From positions 2,197,501-2,261,500 of the forward strand of contig JADJWQ010000006.1 in assembly GCA_016716265.1 (NCBI GenBank): a DNA stretch of 64,000 bases, written 5' to 3'. This stretch comes from Planctomycetota bacterium (GTDB taxonomy: Bacteria > Planctomycetota > UBA1135 > UBA2386). Positions 37,420-46,683 of this stretch are shown here, in pieces (the first letter of the stretch is position 1; every line of letters starts with the position of its first letter). Below the pieces are notes generated by a model that worked only from the letters and a program-made list of their open reading frames with translations, had not been told where the DNA came from and searched no databases. A program made the position numbers and the translations under genes.

Positions 37420-38532
37420 GTGATCGATCGCTATCTCCAACCGCAGGTCGAGGCCGACCTGGCGCGCAAGATGGTCTTCGTCACCGGCCCTCGCCAGGTC
37501 GGCAAGACCACGCTGGCGAAGTCCCTGCCGCATGCAGCCGAAGGCTACCGCAGCTGGGACATCGCGAGGCAGCGTGCCGAACTCCTCGCCGGCACGCTTC
37601 CGGACACATCGCTCTGGGTCTTCGACGAGATCCACAAGTACCGCTCCTGGCGCAACTGGCTCAAGGGACTCTGGGACGGCCGGCGGGACGGTCAACGTAT
37701 CCTCGTCACCGGTAGCGCGCGGCTCGATTGGTACCGCTATTCGGGCGACTCGCTACAGGGCCGCTACCACCTGCTGCGCCTCCATCCGTTCTCCTGCGCC
37801 GAGCTCGGCCTCGGCACCGCCGACGATCTCGAGCACCTGTTCCGGCTGGGCGGCTTCCCCGAGCCGTTCCTCAGCGGATCGGAGACCACGGCCCGCCGCT
37901 GGTCGCGCGAGTACCGGAGCCGGCTGGTGCGGGAGGATGTGCGCGACCTGGAGCGGATCCAGGATCTCGGCAACGTCGAGCTGTTGATGCTGCGGCTGCC
38001 CGACCTGGTCGGATCACCGCTGTCCGTCAACGCCGTCCGCGAGGACCTGCAGGTGAACCACAAGACCGCGAGCCGATGGCTGGCCGTGCTCGAACGGCTG
38101 TACGCGATCTTCCGTCTGTCGCCGCTCGGCTTGCCGAAGATCCGCGCGATCAAGAAGGCGCAGAAGCACTACCATTGGGACTGGTCCACGGTGCCCGACC
38201 CGGGCGCCCGGTTCGAGAACCTGGTCGCGTGCCACCTGCTCAAGTGGGTGCACTGGCAACAGGACACCGAGGGGCTGGACTTGGAGCTGCGCTACTTCCG
38301 CGATACCGACGGCCGCGAGGTCGACTTCGTGGTGTGCGACCGCCGACGACCGGTGCTGCTGGTCGAATGCAAGCTCGCGGACGACGAGCTCGACCGGAGC
38401 CTTCGCTACCTGCACGAGCGGTTTCCCAAAGCCGCGGCGTGGCAGGTGTCGTTGCGAGGCAGCAAGGACTACGTCACGCCGGGCGGCATCCGGGTGGCCC
38501 CGGCAGGGAAGCTGCTGGCGACGCTGGTGTAG
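37420..38532 (+). CDS. AAA+ ATPase with DUF4143 domain
   Basis: 370 residues from GTG 37420, the only start compatible with the -10 box. Walker A G-P-R-Q-V-G-K-T-T (~23-31), Walker B W-V-F-D-E-I-H-K-Y (~66-74), sensor-like V-T-G-S-A-R-L-D (~94-101), then the DUF4143 half with a winged-helix stretch (S-V-N-A-V-R-E-D-L-Q-V-N-H-K-T-A-S-R-W) and a PD-(D/E)xK-like end: R-E-V-D-F-V-V ... V-E-C-K-L. This family is widespread, mobile-gene-like and of unsettled function. The operators upstream and the internal winged helix make autoregulation plausible. No partner toxin or antitoxin gene is visible. Confidence 0.88.
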   Translation: MIDRYLQPQVEADLARKMVFVTGPRQVGKTTLAKSLPHAAEGYRSWDIARQRAELLAGTLPDTSLWVFDEIHKYRSWRNWLKGLWDGRRDGQRILVTGSARLDWYRYSGDSLQGRYHLLRLHPFSCAELGLGTADDLEHLFRLGGFPEPFLSGSETTARRWSREYRSRLVREDVRDLERIQDLGNVELLMLRLPDLVGSPLSVNAVREDLQVNHKTASRWLAVLERLYAIFRLSPLGLPKIRAIKKAQKHYHWDWSTVPDPGARFENLVACHLLKWVHWQQDTEGLDLELRYFRDTDGREVDFVVCDRRRPVLLVECKLADDELDRSLRYLHERFPKAAAWQVSLRGSKDYVTPGGIRVAPAGKLLATLV

Positions 38533-38624
38533 ATCCTCACGATCGGCGCCGCTGGTCGCCACCGCCCGTCGACGAGCGGGGGGGGATGACGTCGCCCGCG
38601 ACGCGCCGACGGCCTCGGCGCCCG

Positions 38625-39104
38625 CTACCGGATCGTCGCCGTGATCGCGACCGTGAACGACGGCCGACCGGCGCCGGAGCTGACCGCCTGGAACGATGCC
38701 GTGAATCCCGGCGGTAGCGTCGGCGGAATCGCGAACCGGGTGTCCTCGTAGCCGGGCGGGCACGACAGGCACGGCGTCGTGCGGGTCAGTACGCCGACCG
38801 CGAACGTCGCGATCGGGAAGTCGAGCATCAGGGCATTGCCGAGCCCCGGCAGCGGTATGCATTGCGTGGCACTCGGGGCGAGCAGCAGCACGAAGGGCGC
38901 CTGGACGTCGCCCCAGACCGTCACCGTGATGCCCTCGCCACGCACGGCGGCGACCGCCAGGCCCGTGCACGACGGCACGAATCCGCGGACACCGGTGCCG
39001 GAGGTCCCGAGCCAGGAGAGTCCCGGACCGGCGAATTGCGCGGTCGCGGTGGACAGCAGCGCGAGCGTCGCTGCGAGCGTGATGGCGGCAACGTGTTTCG
39101 ACAT
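38625..39104 (-). CDS. small secreted protein with the clade-type C-terminal module
   Basis: 159 residues. Signal peptide at residues 1-22 (A-T-A-Q-F cleavage region). The remainder resembles a stand-alone version of the beta-rich C-terminal module found in the Kelch and FG-GAP proteins of this window: a conserved Cys pair (C-T-G-L ... Q-C-I-P-L-P), a middle V-L-T-R-T-T-P-C-L-S-C and a final F-T-V-A-I-T-A-T strand. No catalytic residues seen. It converges on the ATPase gene with a 92-nt gap and is followed by the GH17-like gene upstream on the same strand. Confidence 0.65.
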   Translation of the reverse strand: MSKHVAAITLAATLALLSTATAQFAGPGLSWLGTSGTGVRGFVPSCTGLAVAAVRGEGITVTVWGDVQAPFVLLLAPSATQCIPLPGLGNALMLDFPIATFAVGVLTRTTPCLSCPPGYEDTRFAIPPTLPPGFTASFQAVSSGAGRPSFTVAITATIR

Positions 39105-39134
39105 CGATCGCACCCGGCGGTTGGATACCTGGCG

Positions 39135-39140
39135 AGTGTA
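39135..39140 (-). promoter_or_regulatory. -10-like box TACACT upstream of the small secreted protein
   Basis: GC-TACACT on the minus strand ends 30 nt before ATG 39104, inside the 46-nt gap. A leader of ~23 nt would result. Confidence 0.35.
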
Positions 39141-39150
39141 GCCGGGAACC

Positions 39151-40218
39151 CTACCGCGTGGGCCCGCCTCGCGCAGAGTCGATGACCGCCGGCGCACGCC
39201 CGGCGCCGGTTCCGGGCGCCGGCACGTCCGGTTCGGTGCGGCGCGGTGGCCGCTCCGACGCGCCCTTCGCGAGACGCGGCAGCGCCGCACCGAGCTCCGG
39301 CTTGAGCGAGCCGTCGCGCCGGAACAGACCCCAGTGCGGGCCGACCGCGCCCTCGGCCCCCGCCTTCCACGCCTCGTCCCACATCTCGAACGCGAAGTAC
39401 GGCGCGCGGTGCTCGGCCAGCGCCGGCAGGAGCTCCCGGAAGTAGCGCGCGGCATTGGCCTCGCCCGGCACCGCGGCACCCTGCACGCCCCCGGAGGTCG
39501 GCCAACCGAACTCGCCGAGCACCACCTCGGTCGAGCCCGCGATCGCACGCACGGCAGCCAGCCTCTCGAGCGTGTGGCGCGCGGCGTTCTCGACCGCCAC
39601 GCCGTCCCAATACGGGTGCACGTGCACGACGACGACGTCGACGTCCTCGAGCAGGTCGCGGTGTTCCAGCCACACGCGCCAGGGCTCGGCGGTGCCGACG
39701 CGCGTCTCGCGCCCGGCGTCGCGCAGAGCCGTCCGCACCGAGCGGATCCGCCGGCGCAGCGAGCTCTCGTCGAGATCACCGCGCAGCAGCACCTCGTTGC
39801 CGACGAGCACCGTGTCGACCACCCTCGAAAAGCGCCGCGCCACCTGCTCGAGCAGCTCGCACTCGAGATCGTCGGCTGCGCGGTCGCCGCCGATCCACGC
39901 GCCGGGCCAGCACGGCAGGCCGACGTCCGCGCAGAGCTGCGGGATCAGGAGGCCGGTACCCCCGAGGCCATAGGTGCGGATACGCCCGGCGACGCGGCGG
40001 GCGGCGTCGAGGTCGGCGCGCAGCGCGGACGGCAGCGGTGAGCGTCCCCCCGGCTCCTCGCCGTCCCGGAACGGGCCGAAGCAGACGCCGGCCAGCACCG
40101 GCTGCTGCGCGCGCAGCGGCACGGCGAGTGACGGAACGGCGAGCGCTGCGAGAGCCGTTGCGACGAGGAGTGCCGATGCGCTGCGTCGGGTGGTTCGGAT
40201 CATCTCGGCGGCGATCAT
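39151..40218 (-). CDS. secreted GH17-like beta-1,3-glucanase-type hydrolase
   Basis: 355 residues from ATG 40218, preferred over ATG 40203 because AGGGA lies 8 nt upstream. Signal peptide in residues ~10-38 (ends L-R-A-Q). The TIM barrel has the GH17 acid/base in V-L-V-G-N-E-V-L-L (Glu142) and nucleophile in L-G-E-F-G-W-P-T (Glu236), with I-R-T-Y-G near residue 80. Bacterial GH17 enzymes act on beta-1,3-glucans such as laminarin or as transglycosylases. The C-terminal ~40 residues are Pro/Arg-rich and probably disordered. Confidence 0.82.
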   Translation of the reverse strand: MIAAEMIRTTRRSASALLVATALAALAVPSLAVPLRAQQPVLAGVCFGPFRDGEEPGGRSPLPSALRADLDAARRVAGRIRTYGLGGTGLLIPQLCADVGLPCWPGAWIGGDRAADDLECELLEQVARRFSRVVDTVLVGNEVLLRGDLDESSLRRRIRSVRTALRDAGRETRVGTAEPWRVWLEHRDLLEDVDVVVVHVHPYWDGVAVENAARHTLERLAAVRAIAGSTEVVLGEFGWPTSGGVQGAAVPGEANAARYFRELLPALAEHRAPYFAFEMWDEAWKAGAEGAVGPHWGLFRRDGSLKPELGAALPRLAKGASERPPRRTEPDVPAPGTGAGRAPAVIDSARGGPTR

Positions 40219-40307
40219 CGGGGCCGTCCCTACGCGCGGCAAGGCGCGCTGGCGAGCATCGTGCGCACGACGCCGCCGCTCCCGACCGCTCGGATCAACG
40301 CGACCGA

Positions 40308-41732
40308 TCAGCTCGGGTCGAGCTCTGCGAACGACAATCGAGACCCCTCCGCCCGCAACGCCGCCTGCACGTCCGCGACCGGCACGGCGCGCGGCTGGCA
40401 GCCGGCGGCGACCGCCAACGCGGCCCCGGCACCGGCGGCCTGGCCGAGCTGGAACGCGACCGGTTGCAGGCGTGTGCAGCCATTGACGACGTGCGTGACC
40501 GAGATCGACTTCTCGGCGACCAGCAGGCCGTCGTGCTCGGCCGGCACGAGGCAGCCGTACGGCACCTGGAACGGTGCATTGGCCGGATAGTCCTCGACCA
40601 GCCGCTCGCCGGGCGGCCGATGCGCTCGTGAGTGGTGGTGGTCGAGGAAGTAGTCGCCGATCGCGATCGCGTCGTGGATCTCCGACAGACGTTCGCCCGG
40701 ACGGGCCGGCACGACGTCCTGCTCGCGCATCGTGTTCACGCCGATGACACGCCGGCATTCGCGGACGTACGGGATCAGCGCGAGCCCCGGCTCACCGCCG
40801 TCGAACGCGTCCGGTGCGAGCCCCCAGTCGGCCCTGCCGAGCGTCGTCTGCACGAAGTGGACGAACGACAGCGTGCGCCGGCGCGCGGCCGCGAACGCCT
40901 CCGGCCGCGAGGACGGCTCGTCGAACAGCGCACGCCGGGCCGGGAAGTCGTTGGCGTGGAACGGCCAATTGAGCATGTAGCGGCCGCCCGGCAGCGTCGC
41001 ATAGCCGATGAACGACTCCCACGAGTGCAGGCCGTGGTTCCACACCGCCTCGTCGCGATGGCTCGCGAAGGCCGCGAGGCAGCCGTCGAACGCCCGCGGG
41101 TCGTGGCCGGGCGGCGCCGACACCGGCGGCGCAGCGCCAGACTCCGCACGCTCGAGGATCGCGACCCAGGTCAGGTCCTGCAGCTCGTCATCGGGTGCTG
41201 CCGGCGCGTGCGGCTCGCCGGTCTGCGCGCGGCTCTCGCGCCCGAGCCGCGACGGCACACCGGCGCGCAGCAGCACGTCGCCGAACTCGGTCGCCTCGAT
41301 CGTCACGCGCGCGCGCACGTCGAAGCGCTCGGCACCGGCGCGCAGCCGCGCCCCGAGGATGCGACGCCCGTCGACGAGCACAGCGTCGAGCTCGACGCCG
41401 GTGCGCATCGCCGCCCCCGACTCCGCGACGAGATCGCGACAGATCTCGTGGCCGTCGCGCGGATGGAAGCAGGTCTCGCTGATCCAGCCGGTGTAGGTCG
41501 CCCGCGGGCCGCCGTGGCGCGCCTCGATCGCGTCGCGGAACCGCCGCAGGAACCCGGTCGCGCGCGCGCCCTTGTTGCCGTCGAGCGCGCACACGCCGGC
41601 GGGACCGACCATGCCGCCCCACCAGCGCGAGGGCTCGACCACGAGCACGCTGCGGCCGAGCCGCGCGGCCTGCCACGCGGCGGCGCTGCCCGAGCAGCCG
41701 CCGCCGACCACCAGGATGTCGACGTCGATCAT
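40308..41732 (-). CDS. FAD-dependent oxidoreductase (FAD_oxidored family)
   Basis: 474 residues from ATG 41732. N-terminal dinucleotide loop I-L-V-V-G-G-G-C-S-G-S-A-A-A (6-19) and V-L-V-V-E-P (~30-35), then W-W-G-G-M-V-G. C-terminal L-V-A-E-K-S-I-S-V-T-H and Q-L-G-Q-A-A-G-A-G-A-A-L-A close the FAD site. It matches the FAD_oxidored (PF12831) proteins, often called xanthan-lyase-associated in polysaccharide-degrading bacteria. Substrate unknown. The next gene on the same strand is the GH17-like one, 89 nt on. Confidence 0.82.
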   Translation of the reverse strand: MIDVDILVVGGGCSGSAAAWQAARLGRSVLVVEPSRWWGGMVGPAGVCALDGNKGARATGFLRRFRDAIEARHGGPRATYTGWISETCFHPRDGHEICRDLVAESGAAMRTGVELDAVLVDGRRILGARLRAGAERFDVRARVTIEATEFGDVLLRAGVPSRLGRESRAQTGEPHAPAAPDDELQDLTWVAILERAESGAAPPVSAPPGHDPRAFDGCLAAFASHRDEAVWNHGLHSWESFIGYATLPGGRYMLNWPFHANDFPARRALFDEPSSRPEAFAAARRRTLSFVHFVQTTLGRADWGLAPDAFDGGEPGLALIPYVRECRRVIGVNTMREQDVVPARPGERLSEIHDAIAIGDYFLDHHHSRAHRPPGERLVEDYPANAPFQVPYGCLVPAEHDGLLVAEKSISVTHVVNGCTRLQPVAFQLGQAAGAGAALAVAAGCQPRAVPVADVQAALRAEGSRLSFAELDPS

Positions 41733-41918
41733 CGGTGCGGCAGGATGCGCGGAGCGACCGGCGGCGTCCACTCGATCGCTGCAGTCGACGCCGCTGGTCG
41801 GCCGATGCCCGGAGTGACGCCGCGCGGTTTCCGACTCCCCGGCTGAACCGCGCCGCACGCAGCACTAACCTCGCGGGCCCCGCACAGCACCAGCGCGCCC
41901 CGCCCTCGACCGCCGCCC

Positions 41919-43136
41919 ATGAAGATCGCGATCCTCAGCTACGAGTACCCGCCCGACACCGGCTATGGCGGGATCGGCACCTACAGCTACTACCAGGCTC
42001 GCGCGCTCGCGAAGCTGGGCCACGACGTCCACGTGTTCGCCGGGTCGCACACGCTCGGGATCCAGCACAGCGAGCACGACGGCGTGCGCGTCACGCGCGT
42101 CAAGATGGACGGCTGGACGCACCGCGCACTGCAGGGCTTCCGCGACCGCCGCTGCTGGTGGGGAGCGAACCGCGCGGAGACGGCGATCGCGGCGTTCCAC
42201 GCACTGAAGAAGGCGATGAAGCGCGAGCAGTTCGACATCGTCGAGTTCCCCGAGTGCGGCGCCGACGGCGCGCTGGTGACGACGCTGCTCGACGTGCCGA
42301 CCGCCATCAAGTTCCACAGCCCGGCGCGCCTGATCATGGGGATCTACGACGTGCCGCGGATGGACCGCGAGGTGACCTCGTTCTTCGAGCAGATCGCGAT
42401 CAACCAGTGCACGGTCCGCACCTCGTGCAGCCGGTTCCTCGCCGACGAGGTCGCCGCGCACATGCACGTCAAGCAGCCGATCCACGTCGTGCCGAACGGC
42501 ATCGATCTCGAGCTGTTCGACGCCGACGAGGGGATCGACGTCCACGAGAAGTTCGGGTTGCCACGCGATCCGGACAGCCTCGTCGTGTTCTTCGCGAACC
42601 GGCTCGAGGAGCGCAAGGGCGTGCACCTGGTGCGCGACATGTGCTTCGCGGTGATGAAGAAGTATCCGCACGTGCACTTCGCGTTCGCGGGCGCCGACCA
42701 ATTCGGCTACATGGAGCGCGAGATCCGACCGTTCATCCAGGCCAACGGCCTGCAGTCGCGCTTCCACTATTACGGCCGCCTGCAGCTCCACGAGGTGCGC
42801 GCGATCCTCAAGCACGTCGACGTGTTCCTGATCCCGAGCCTGTGGGAGAACGCGCCGTACTCGTGCATCGAGGCGATGTCGGCCGGTCGGGCGATCGTCG
42901 CGTCCGATTGTGGCGGGCTGCCCGAGCTCGTGCAGCACGAGGAGACCGGGCTGCTCGCCCGCAACAACCAGGGACCGTCCTTCGTCGCCGCGCTCGAGCG
43001 GATGATCGAAGATGCGCCGCTGCGCGATCGCGTCGGTGCCGCGGCCCGCCGCGCGGTCGAGGAGCGCTACACGGACGTCCGCATCGCGGGGATGGCGGCG
43101 GACCTGTACGCCCGCGAGCTGGCCGCGCTCGCGTGA
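41919..43136 (+). CDS. GT4-type glycosyltransferase
   Basis: 405 residues. Starts M-K-I-A-I-L-S-Y-E-Y-P-P-D-T-G-Y-G-G-I-G-T-Y, a GT4 N-terminal signature with the glycine loop. The donor half has V-V-P-N-G-I-D-L (~190), F-A-N-R-L-E-E-R-K-G-V-H (~225-236) and the E-x7-E motif E-N-A-P-Y-S-C-I-E-A-M-S (~310). Cytoplasmic; likely for capsule, O-antigen or glycolipid assembly. A TAACCT box lies 47 nt upstream in the 186-nt divergent gap. Confidence 0.88.
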   Translation: MKIAILSYEYPPDTGYGGIGTYSYYQARALAKLGHDVHVFAGSHTLGIQHSEHDGVRVTRVKMDGWTHRALQGFRDRRCWWGANRAETAIAAFHALKKAMKREQFDIVEFPECGADGALVTTLLDVPTAIKFHSPARLIMGIYDVPRMDREVTSFFEQIAINQCTVRTSCSRFLADEVAAHMHVKQPIHVVPNGIDLELFDADEGIDVHEKFGLPRDPDSLVVFFANRLEERKGVHLVRDMCFAVMKKYPHVHFAFAGADQFGYMEREIRPFIQANGLQSRFHYYGRLQLHEVRAILKHVDVFLIPSLWENAPYSCIEAMSAGRAIVASDCGGLPELVQHEETGLLARNNQGPSFVAALERMIEDAPLRDRVGAAARRAVEERYTDVRIAGMAADLYARELAALA

Positions 43137-43160
43137 TCGGGAGCATCGGCGGAGCGCGGC

Positions 43161-43166
43161 TATCAT
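43161..43166 (+). promoter_or_regulatory. -10-like box TATCAT upstream of a secreted-protein gene
   Basis: GC-TATCAT ends 33 nt before ATG 43200 and follows the glycosyltransferase stop by 24 nt. A leader of ~26 nt is predicted. Confidence 0.35.
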
Positions 43167-43199
43167 GGCGGCGTCTCCCCGCCCAGCGCGCTCCGCCCG

Positions 43200-44231
43200 A
43201 TGATCCACCGCACGCTCCCCTCCCTCACGCTCGGTGCCGCCGTGCTGGCCTCGGGCCTCTCCGCGCAGGCCGTGCGCGCGCTACCGCGCAGCGCCACCGA
43301 CGCGTTCGCCGGCAGCACGAACTTCTCGATCCCGACGGTGAGCTTCCGCGCGCAGTACTGGTTCGACGCCACCAATCTGCCCACCACCACGACGATCACC
43401 GCCCTCGGCATCCGCGTGCAGCGGGGTGCCGCGACGCTCGCCGCGACGCGCCCGGTCGAGATCACCGTCGCCGACACGACGCTACCGTTCGCGAGCTACT
43501 CGCCGCTGTTCGACCAGAACCTCGGCGCTGCACCGACGACCTTCCTCGCGCCGCGCAACATCAACTTCGCGGCCAATCCACCGGCGACCGATCCGAACGT
43601 CGCCGGCGCCTGGTTCCCGGGTGACCGGCCGCTGCTGTTCACCGGACCGAACCTGGTCGTCGACTTCCGCGTCGGAACGAGTTCCGGCGGTGCGTCGGTG
43701 CCCAACGACGGCCTCGTGATGGGCACCGGTGCCGCGGCGACCCTCCACCTGCAGGGCCGCCCGAGCTGCGGGGGCACGCTGGCGGGCGCGTGGGCGGGCA
43801 ACCAGTGGACGCTGACCGCGACCGGTCTGCCGGCCCGCACCGCGGCCGCCTTCGATCTGGGCTTCGAGAACGTCGACCTCGGCGGTGTGCGCCTGCCGCT
43901 CGACCTGACCGCGCTGGGGCTGCCCGGCTGCCACCTCGGCGTCGTGCCCGTCGCCTCCGCGACGGTCGTCGCCGATGCGCTCGGCAGCGCGACGCTGACG
44001 CTGCCGGTCTCGCTGCCCGCCACCGGCTCGCTGCTGATCAGCTCGCAGGTCGTCCACGCGCTGGTGCAGAACCCGACCTCGCTCGCCGACTGGGGCTCGA
44101 CCAACGCGGTGCACAGCACGCTCGGCGCGACCGGCCTCTGCAACGCACTCTACGCGCTCGGCAGCACCGCGACCGTCGCGCAGCAGGGACCGCAGCCGGT
44201 GAACAACTCGATCGTCCTGCTCGTCAGGTGA
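43200..44231 (+). CDS. secreted protein of unknown function with clade-type C-terminal module
   Basis: 343 residues. Signal peptide about residues 1-21 (G-L-S-A-Q-A). The N-terminal ~190 residues are beta-rich with many Thr, Phe and Pro and no repeats or catalytic motif. The C-terminal ~120 residues (from L-P-G-C-H-L-G-V) carry the D-A-L-G-S-A-T-L-T-L-P-V-S and S-T-N-A-V-H-S-T-L-G pattern of the module shared with other secreted proteins here. It ends with a hydrophobic strand. Extracellular or outer-surface location is likely; role unknown. Confidence 0.7.
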   Translation: MIHRTLPSLTLGAAVLASGLSAQAVRALPRSATDAFAGSTNFSIPTVSFRAQYWFDATNLPTTTTITALGIRVQRGAATLAATRPVEITVADTTLPFASYSPLFDQNLGAAPTTFLAPRNINFAANPPATDPNVAGAWFPGDRPLLFTGPNLVVDFRVGTSSGGASVPNDGLVMGTGAAATLHLQGRPSCGGTLAGAWAGNQWTLTATGLPARTAAAFDLGFENVDLGGVRLPLDLTALGLPGCHLGVVPVASATVVADALGSATLTLPVSLPATGSLLISSQVVHALVQNPTSLADWGSTNAVHSTLGATGLCNALYALGSTATVAQQGPQPVNNSIVLLVR

Positions 44232-44637
44232 CGCCCGGCGCGCGCTGCGGGGCTCAGCCCGCCAGCGCGAGCCCGTCTTGCCCGAGAAACGGACGGCCCT
44301 GCCACACCGGGACTTGCGATCCTCCGGTGCGGCGCTTCACGGGCCGCAGCCGTGACCACGAGACGCGCGCTGATGGAATTCGCCACGGTGGCGGAACCGA
44401 GGTCTGGAGGCCCGGGCCGCAGCCACCGGGCACAACCTGACGCAACAGCGCATCGTCGCAACCCGCCATTGCGCAGCGCGATCGACTTTCCGGACAGCAC
44501 GGGGAAGGCTGGCGCAGGATCGGCGGCCCGTTGTAAAGACAATGGGGAATCCGGCGCCCTGCCCGTGGAGCCTCTGGGCGGTGCGGTGGAGCACGAGCCG
44601 CGTCAGGGGCATGCGCCGGGAGTCAGATCGGGGAGAT
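44232..44637. other. 406-nt gene-free stretch with hairpin and repeat copy A
   Basis: A hairpin follows the upstream stop (44241-44269). The segment 44561-44718 is ~70-75% similar by eye to 46684-46840 in the same orientation. Open frames here have atypical Arg/Ser composition and no recognisable domain, so I treat the rest as non-coding or decayed. Confidence 0.5.
44241..44269 (+). terminator. stable G+C hairpin after the secreted-protein gene
   Basis: Outer arms CGCGCTG / CAGCGCG (7 bp) and inner arms GGGC / GCCC around TCA, starting 10 nt after the stop at 44231. The core 15-mer GCGGGGCTCAGCCCG recurs exactly in the hairpin at 49266-49280. No U-tract. Confidence 0.45.
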
Positions 44638-44718
44638 TCAGGCGACTTGGGAGCGCTCCAGAGGGTGACAGGCAGAGTGCGGGCGCAGCGCGACCGGGAC
44701 TCCGATCGCAGCGTGCGC
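44561..44718 (-). repeat. diverged repeat, copy A
   Basis: Shares GGTGCGGTGGAGC, GCGTCAGGGGCA and GCGCCGGG blocks in the same order with 46684-46840. On the minus strand both copies read an A-A-x-G-x-P-V-A-x-R-P-x-S-A-x-H peptide that ends in a stop at the equivalent place. Confidence 0.6.
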
Positions 44719-45217
44719 CAGCAGCCGCTCCATCGGCCGCAGCCTGTCGATCGACGGGTCGATCCCCGCCAGGTGGACCGGTGCCAGCAGGCGGCCGGCC
44801 ACGAGCAGCAGCACCGCGGTGCCGGTGGGTTGCACGTTGCCGCACACCAGCGCTGCCCGCGCATTGACGTCCCGCAACCGGTTCGCCGCGGCCAGCGCGC
44901 TGGCACCTCAGCAGTTCGGCAGTTCGGCGTGCTGCGCCCTACGACGTGCACGTCGGCGCGCTGCACCCGCCGACGCTATTGTCGCCGGAGGCGCAGACGC
45001 TGCCGTCGGCGAGTCGCGCGATGCAGCGGTAGCTGCCCAAGTCGATCTCGACCACCGTCGCCGCGGCCGGGATCTCGCATTGCCTGGCAGCACTGGCGCC
45101 GACCGCGGAGACCTGATCGGCCGGCAGCGACAGCGTGGCTGCGAGCAGGTCGAGAGCGAGGAACCTCCGCGCGCGGACCGGACGGCATCGCGCCGGCGGG
45201 ATCCGGACAACCCTCAT
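44638..45217 (-). pseudogene. decayed RCC1-repeat secreted protein
   Basis: From a possible ATG at 45217 the frame gives a signal-peptide-like start (F-L-A-L-D-L-L-A-A-T-L) and one RCC1-type unit, V-V-E-I-D-L-G-S-Y-R-C-I-A-R-L-A-D-G-S-V then G-D-N-S-V-G-G-C, before a stop at 44939. Beyond it a different frame continues with a segment resembling the clade-type C-terminal module (A-V-L-L-L-V ... I-G-V-P-V-A-L-R-P), ending at 44638. Intact RCC1 proteins carry several units, so most of the propeller is missing and a frameshift separates the parts. The Cys-rich text may instead be chance, hence the modest confidence. Confidence 0.4.
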
Positions 45218-45378
45218 GAAGTCGCCTGTGTCATGAGGCGGAGGAGGGACTCTTGCGAAGGCAATCGCGCGCGGCACGCAGACCGCCTCGCCCCGCTACG
45301 CACCCGGGCCGGCACCGTCGCCGTAGACGCTCGAGATCGCTGCGCCGGCGCATCGACCGGGCGGCCCGACGTCGCGCC

Positions 45379-46392
45379 TCATCGCCCCGTCGAGCCGGGC
45401 GTCTGCCTCCCGTCCCTGCGGCTGGTCAACCCACGCCCGATCGCCTCTGCCCGCCGTCGCAGGACCGGGTCCTCCAGTTCCTCGGCGAGCAGGCGCGCAC
45501 GCACGGTGAGCTGATCCGGTTCGACCAGACCCCGCTGCAGTGGCTGCCACCACCACTCCAGGTCGACCAGCTGCAGGCAGTGCAGCGTCAGTCGATCCAG
45601 CAGTTGATCCAGCATCTCCGCGTATCGCTCCTGCTCGGCCTGGTCGCGCGCTCTCGGCACCAGTTCACAAACCAACTCGAGCTGCCGCAGGGCCTCATGG
45701 ACTTCCCCCACCAACATGGCGTGAGGCAGCAGCTGCATCCCGCCTGCCGGCACACTCTCGTTGTACGCTGCGACGCCGACCTCCCAGGATTCGATGGCCT
45801 GGTCAACGACGGCATCCGCAGCACGAACGTACGCGAGGCGCTCGCCGATCGCGGCGAGCACCATCAGCAGGTCTCTTCTCGCAGTCCTGGCGAGGTCGCC
45901 GCCGTCCGCCGCCACGGCGCGCTTGCCCATGGCCGGCAGGATCCGCGCCAGGTCGGCGACCAATCGGTCGGTCCGATCGGGATCGACTGTTTCGGTGATC
46001 AGCGCCTCGTCCAACCCTGCACAGAGTAAGGCGAGATCCCACCAATCGGCGCCGGCTACCTTCGCCGGCGCGTCTGCCGCACGGAAGTCAATGGGCTGAC
46101 CGGGCGCCCTTGGCGATCGGTTAGCGAGTTGCTGCTCGACCCTGGCCTGCCTTTCCTCGAGCCTGGTCCTGAGCTGCAGCAGCACGGCCGTCAGGTTCCC
46201 CAGGGCCGGGACCTGGGCATCGACCCCGTGCATGACGAGGTCATCCGGCGTCCGCTCGGGAGCGCCGCGTTGGACGTCTGCCTGCTTCGGGCGAAACACG
46301 TCGCTCAGCAGCCAGAACACTCCGAACGCGACGAGGGCGGTGACCCAGAGCAGCCAGCGGCCGCTAGCGGCGCCGCGCATGCGATTCGTCAT
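45379..46392 (-). CDS. membrane-anchored helical protein, family not recognised
   Basis: 337 residues from ATG 46392, supported by GGAGAGG a few nt upstream, one of the few clear Shine-Dalgarno sequences here. A single hydrophobic segment (about residues 12-32: W-L-L-W-V-T-A-L-V-A-F-G-V-F-W-L-L) follows a short basic N-terminus, so the bulk probably lies outside the cytoplasmic face. Residues ~60-90 are coiled-coil-like (L-Q-L-R-T-R-L-E-E-R-Q-A-R-V-E-Q-Q-L). The rest is alpha-helical, Leu/Ala/Glu/Arg-rich, with conserved-looking D-L-E-W-W-W-Q-P-L. No known domain. It is isolated inside a decayed region, flanked by the two related remnants. Confidence 0.65.
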   Translation of the reverse strand: MTNRMRGAASGRWLLWVTALVAFGVFWLLSDVFRPKQADVQRGAPERTPDDLVMHGVDAQVPALGNLTAVLLQLRTRLEERQARVEQQLANRSPRAPGQPIDFRAADAPAKVAGADWWDLALLCAGLDEALITETVDPDRTDRLVADLARILPAMGKRAVAADGGDLARTARRDLLMVLAAIGERLAYVRAADAVVDQAIESWEVGVAAYNESVPAGGMQLLPHAMLVGEVHEALRQLELVCELVPRARDQAEQERYAEMLDQLLDRLTLHCLQLVDLEWWWQPLQRGLVEPDQLTVRARLLAEELEDPVLRRRAEAIGRGLTSRRDGRQTPGSTGR

Positions 46393-46683
46393 GCACCTCT
46401 CCGTTCTGATCTGGTCACTGCATCGGCCCCCGCGGGTGACAGCGCGGATGCGCACCCCGAGGACGGGTCGGACAAGCGCCCGCCCGGAGGACCCAGGCAG
46501 CGGCTGCGCATGCTCCGCCGCGCTCGTCACCCCGTCAACTTCGCATCCCACCACGCCGCGCCGAACGGTGCCGACGCCGGACGACGGCAGGTCGCGCCGA
46601 ACGACACGCGGCAACCCGGGCACGCCGTCGACCGTCAGACCTCGTAGCCGCAGCGCGCCAACACCGGCGTGCAGTGTCTGGCT

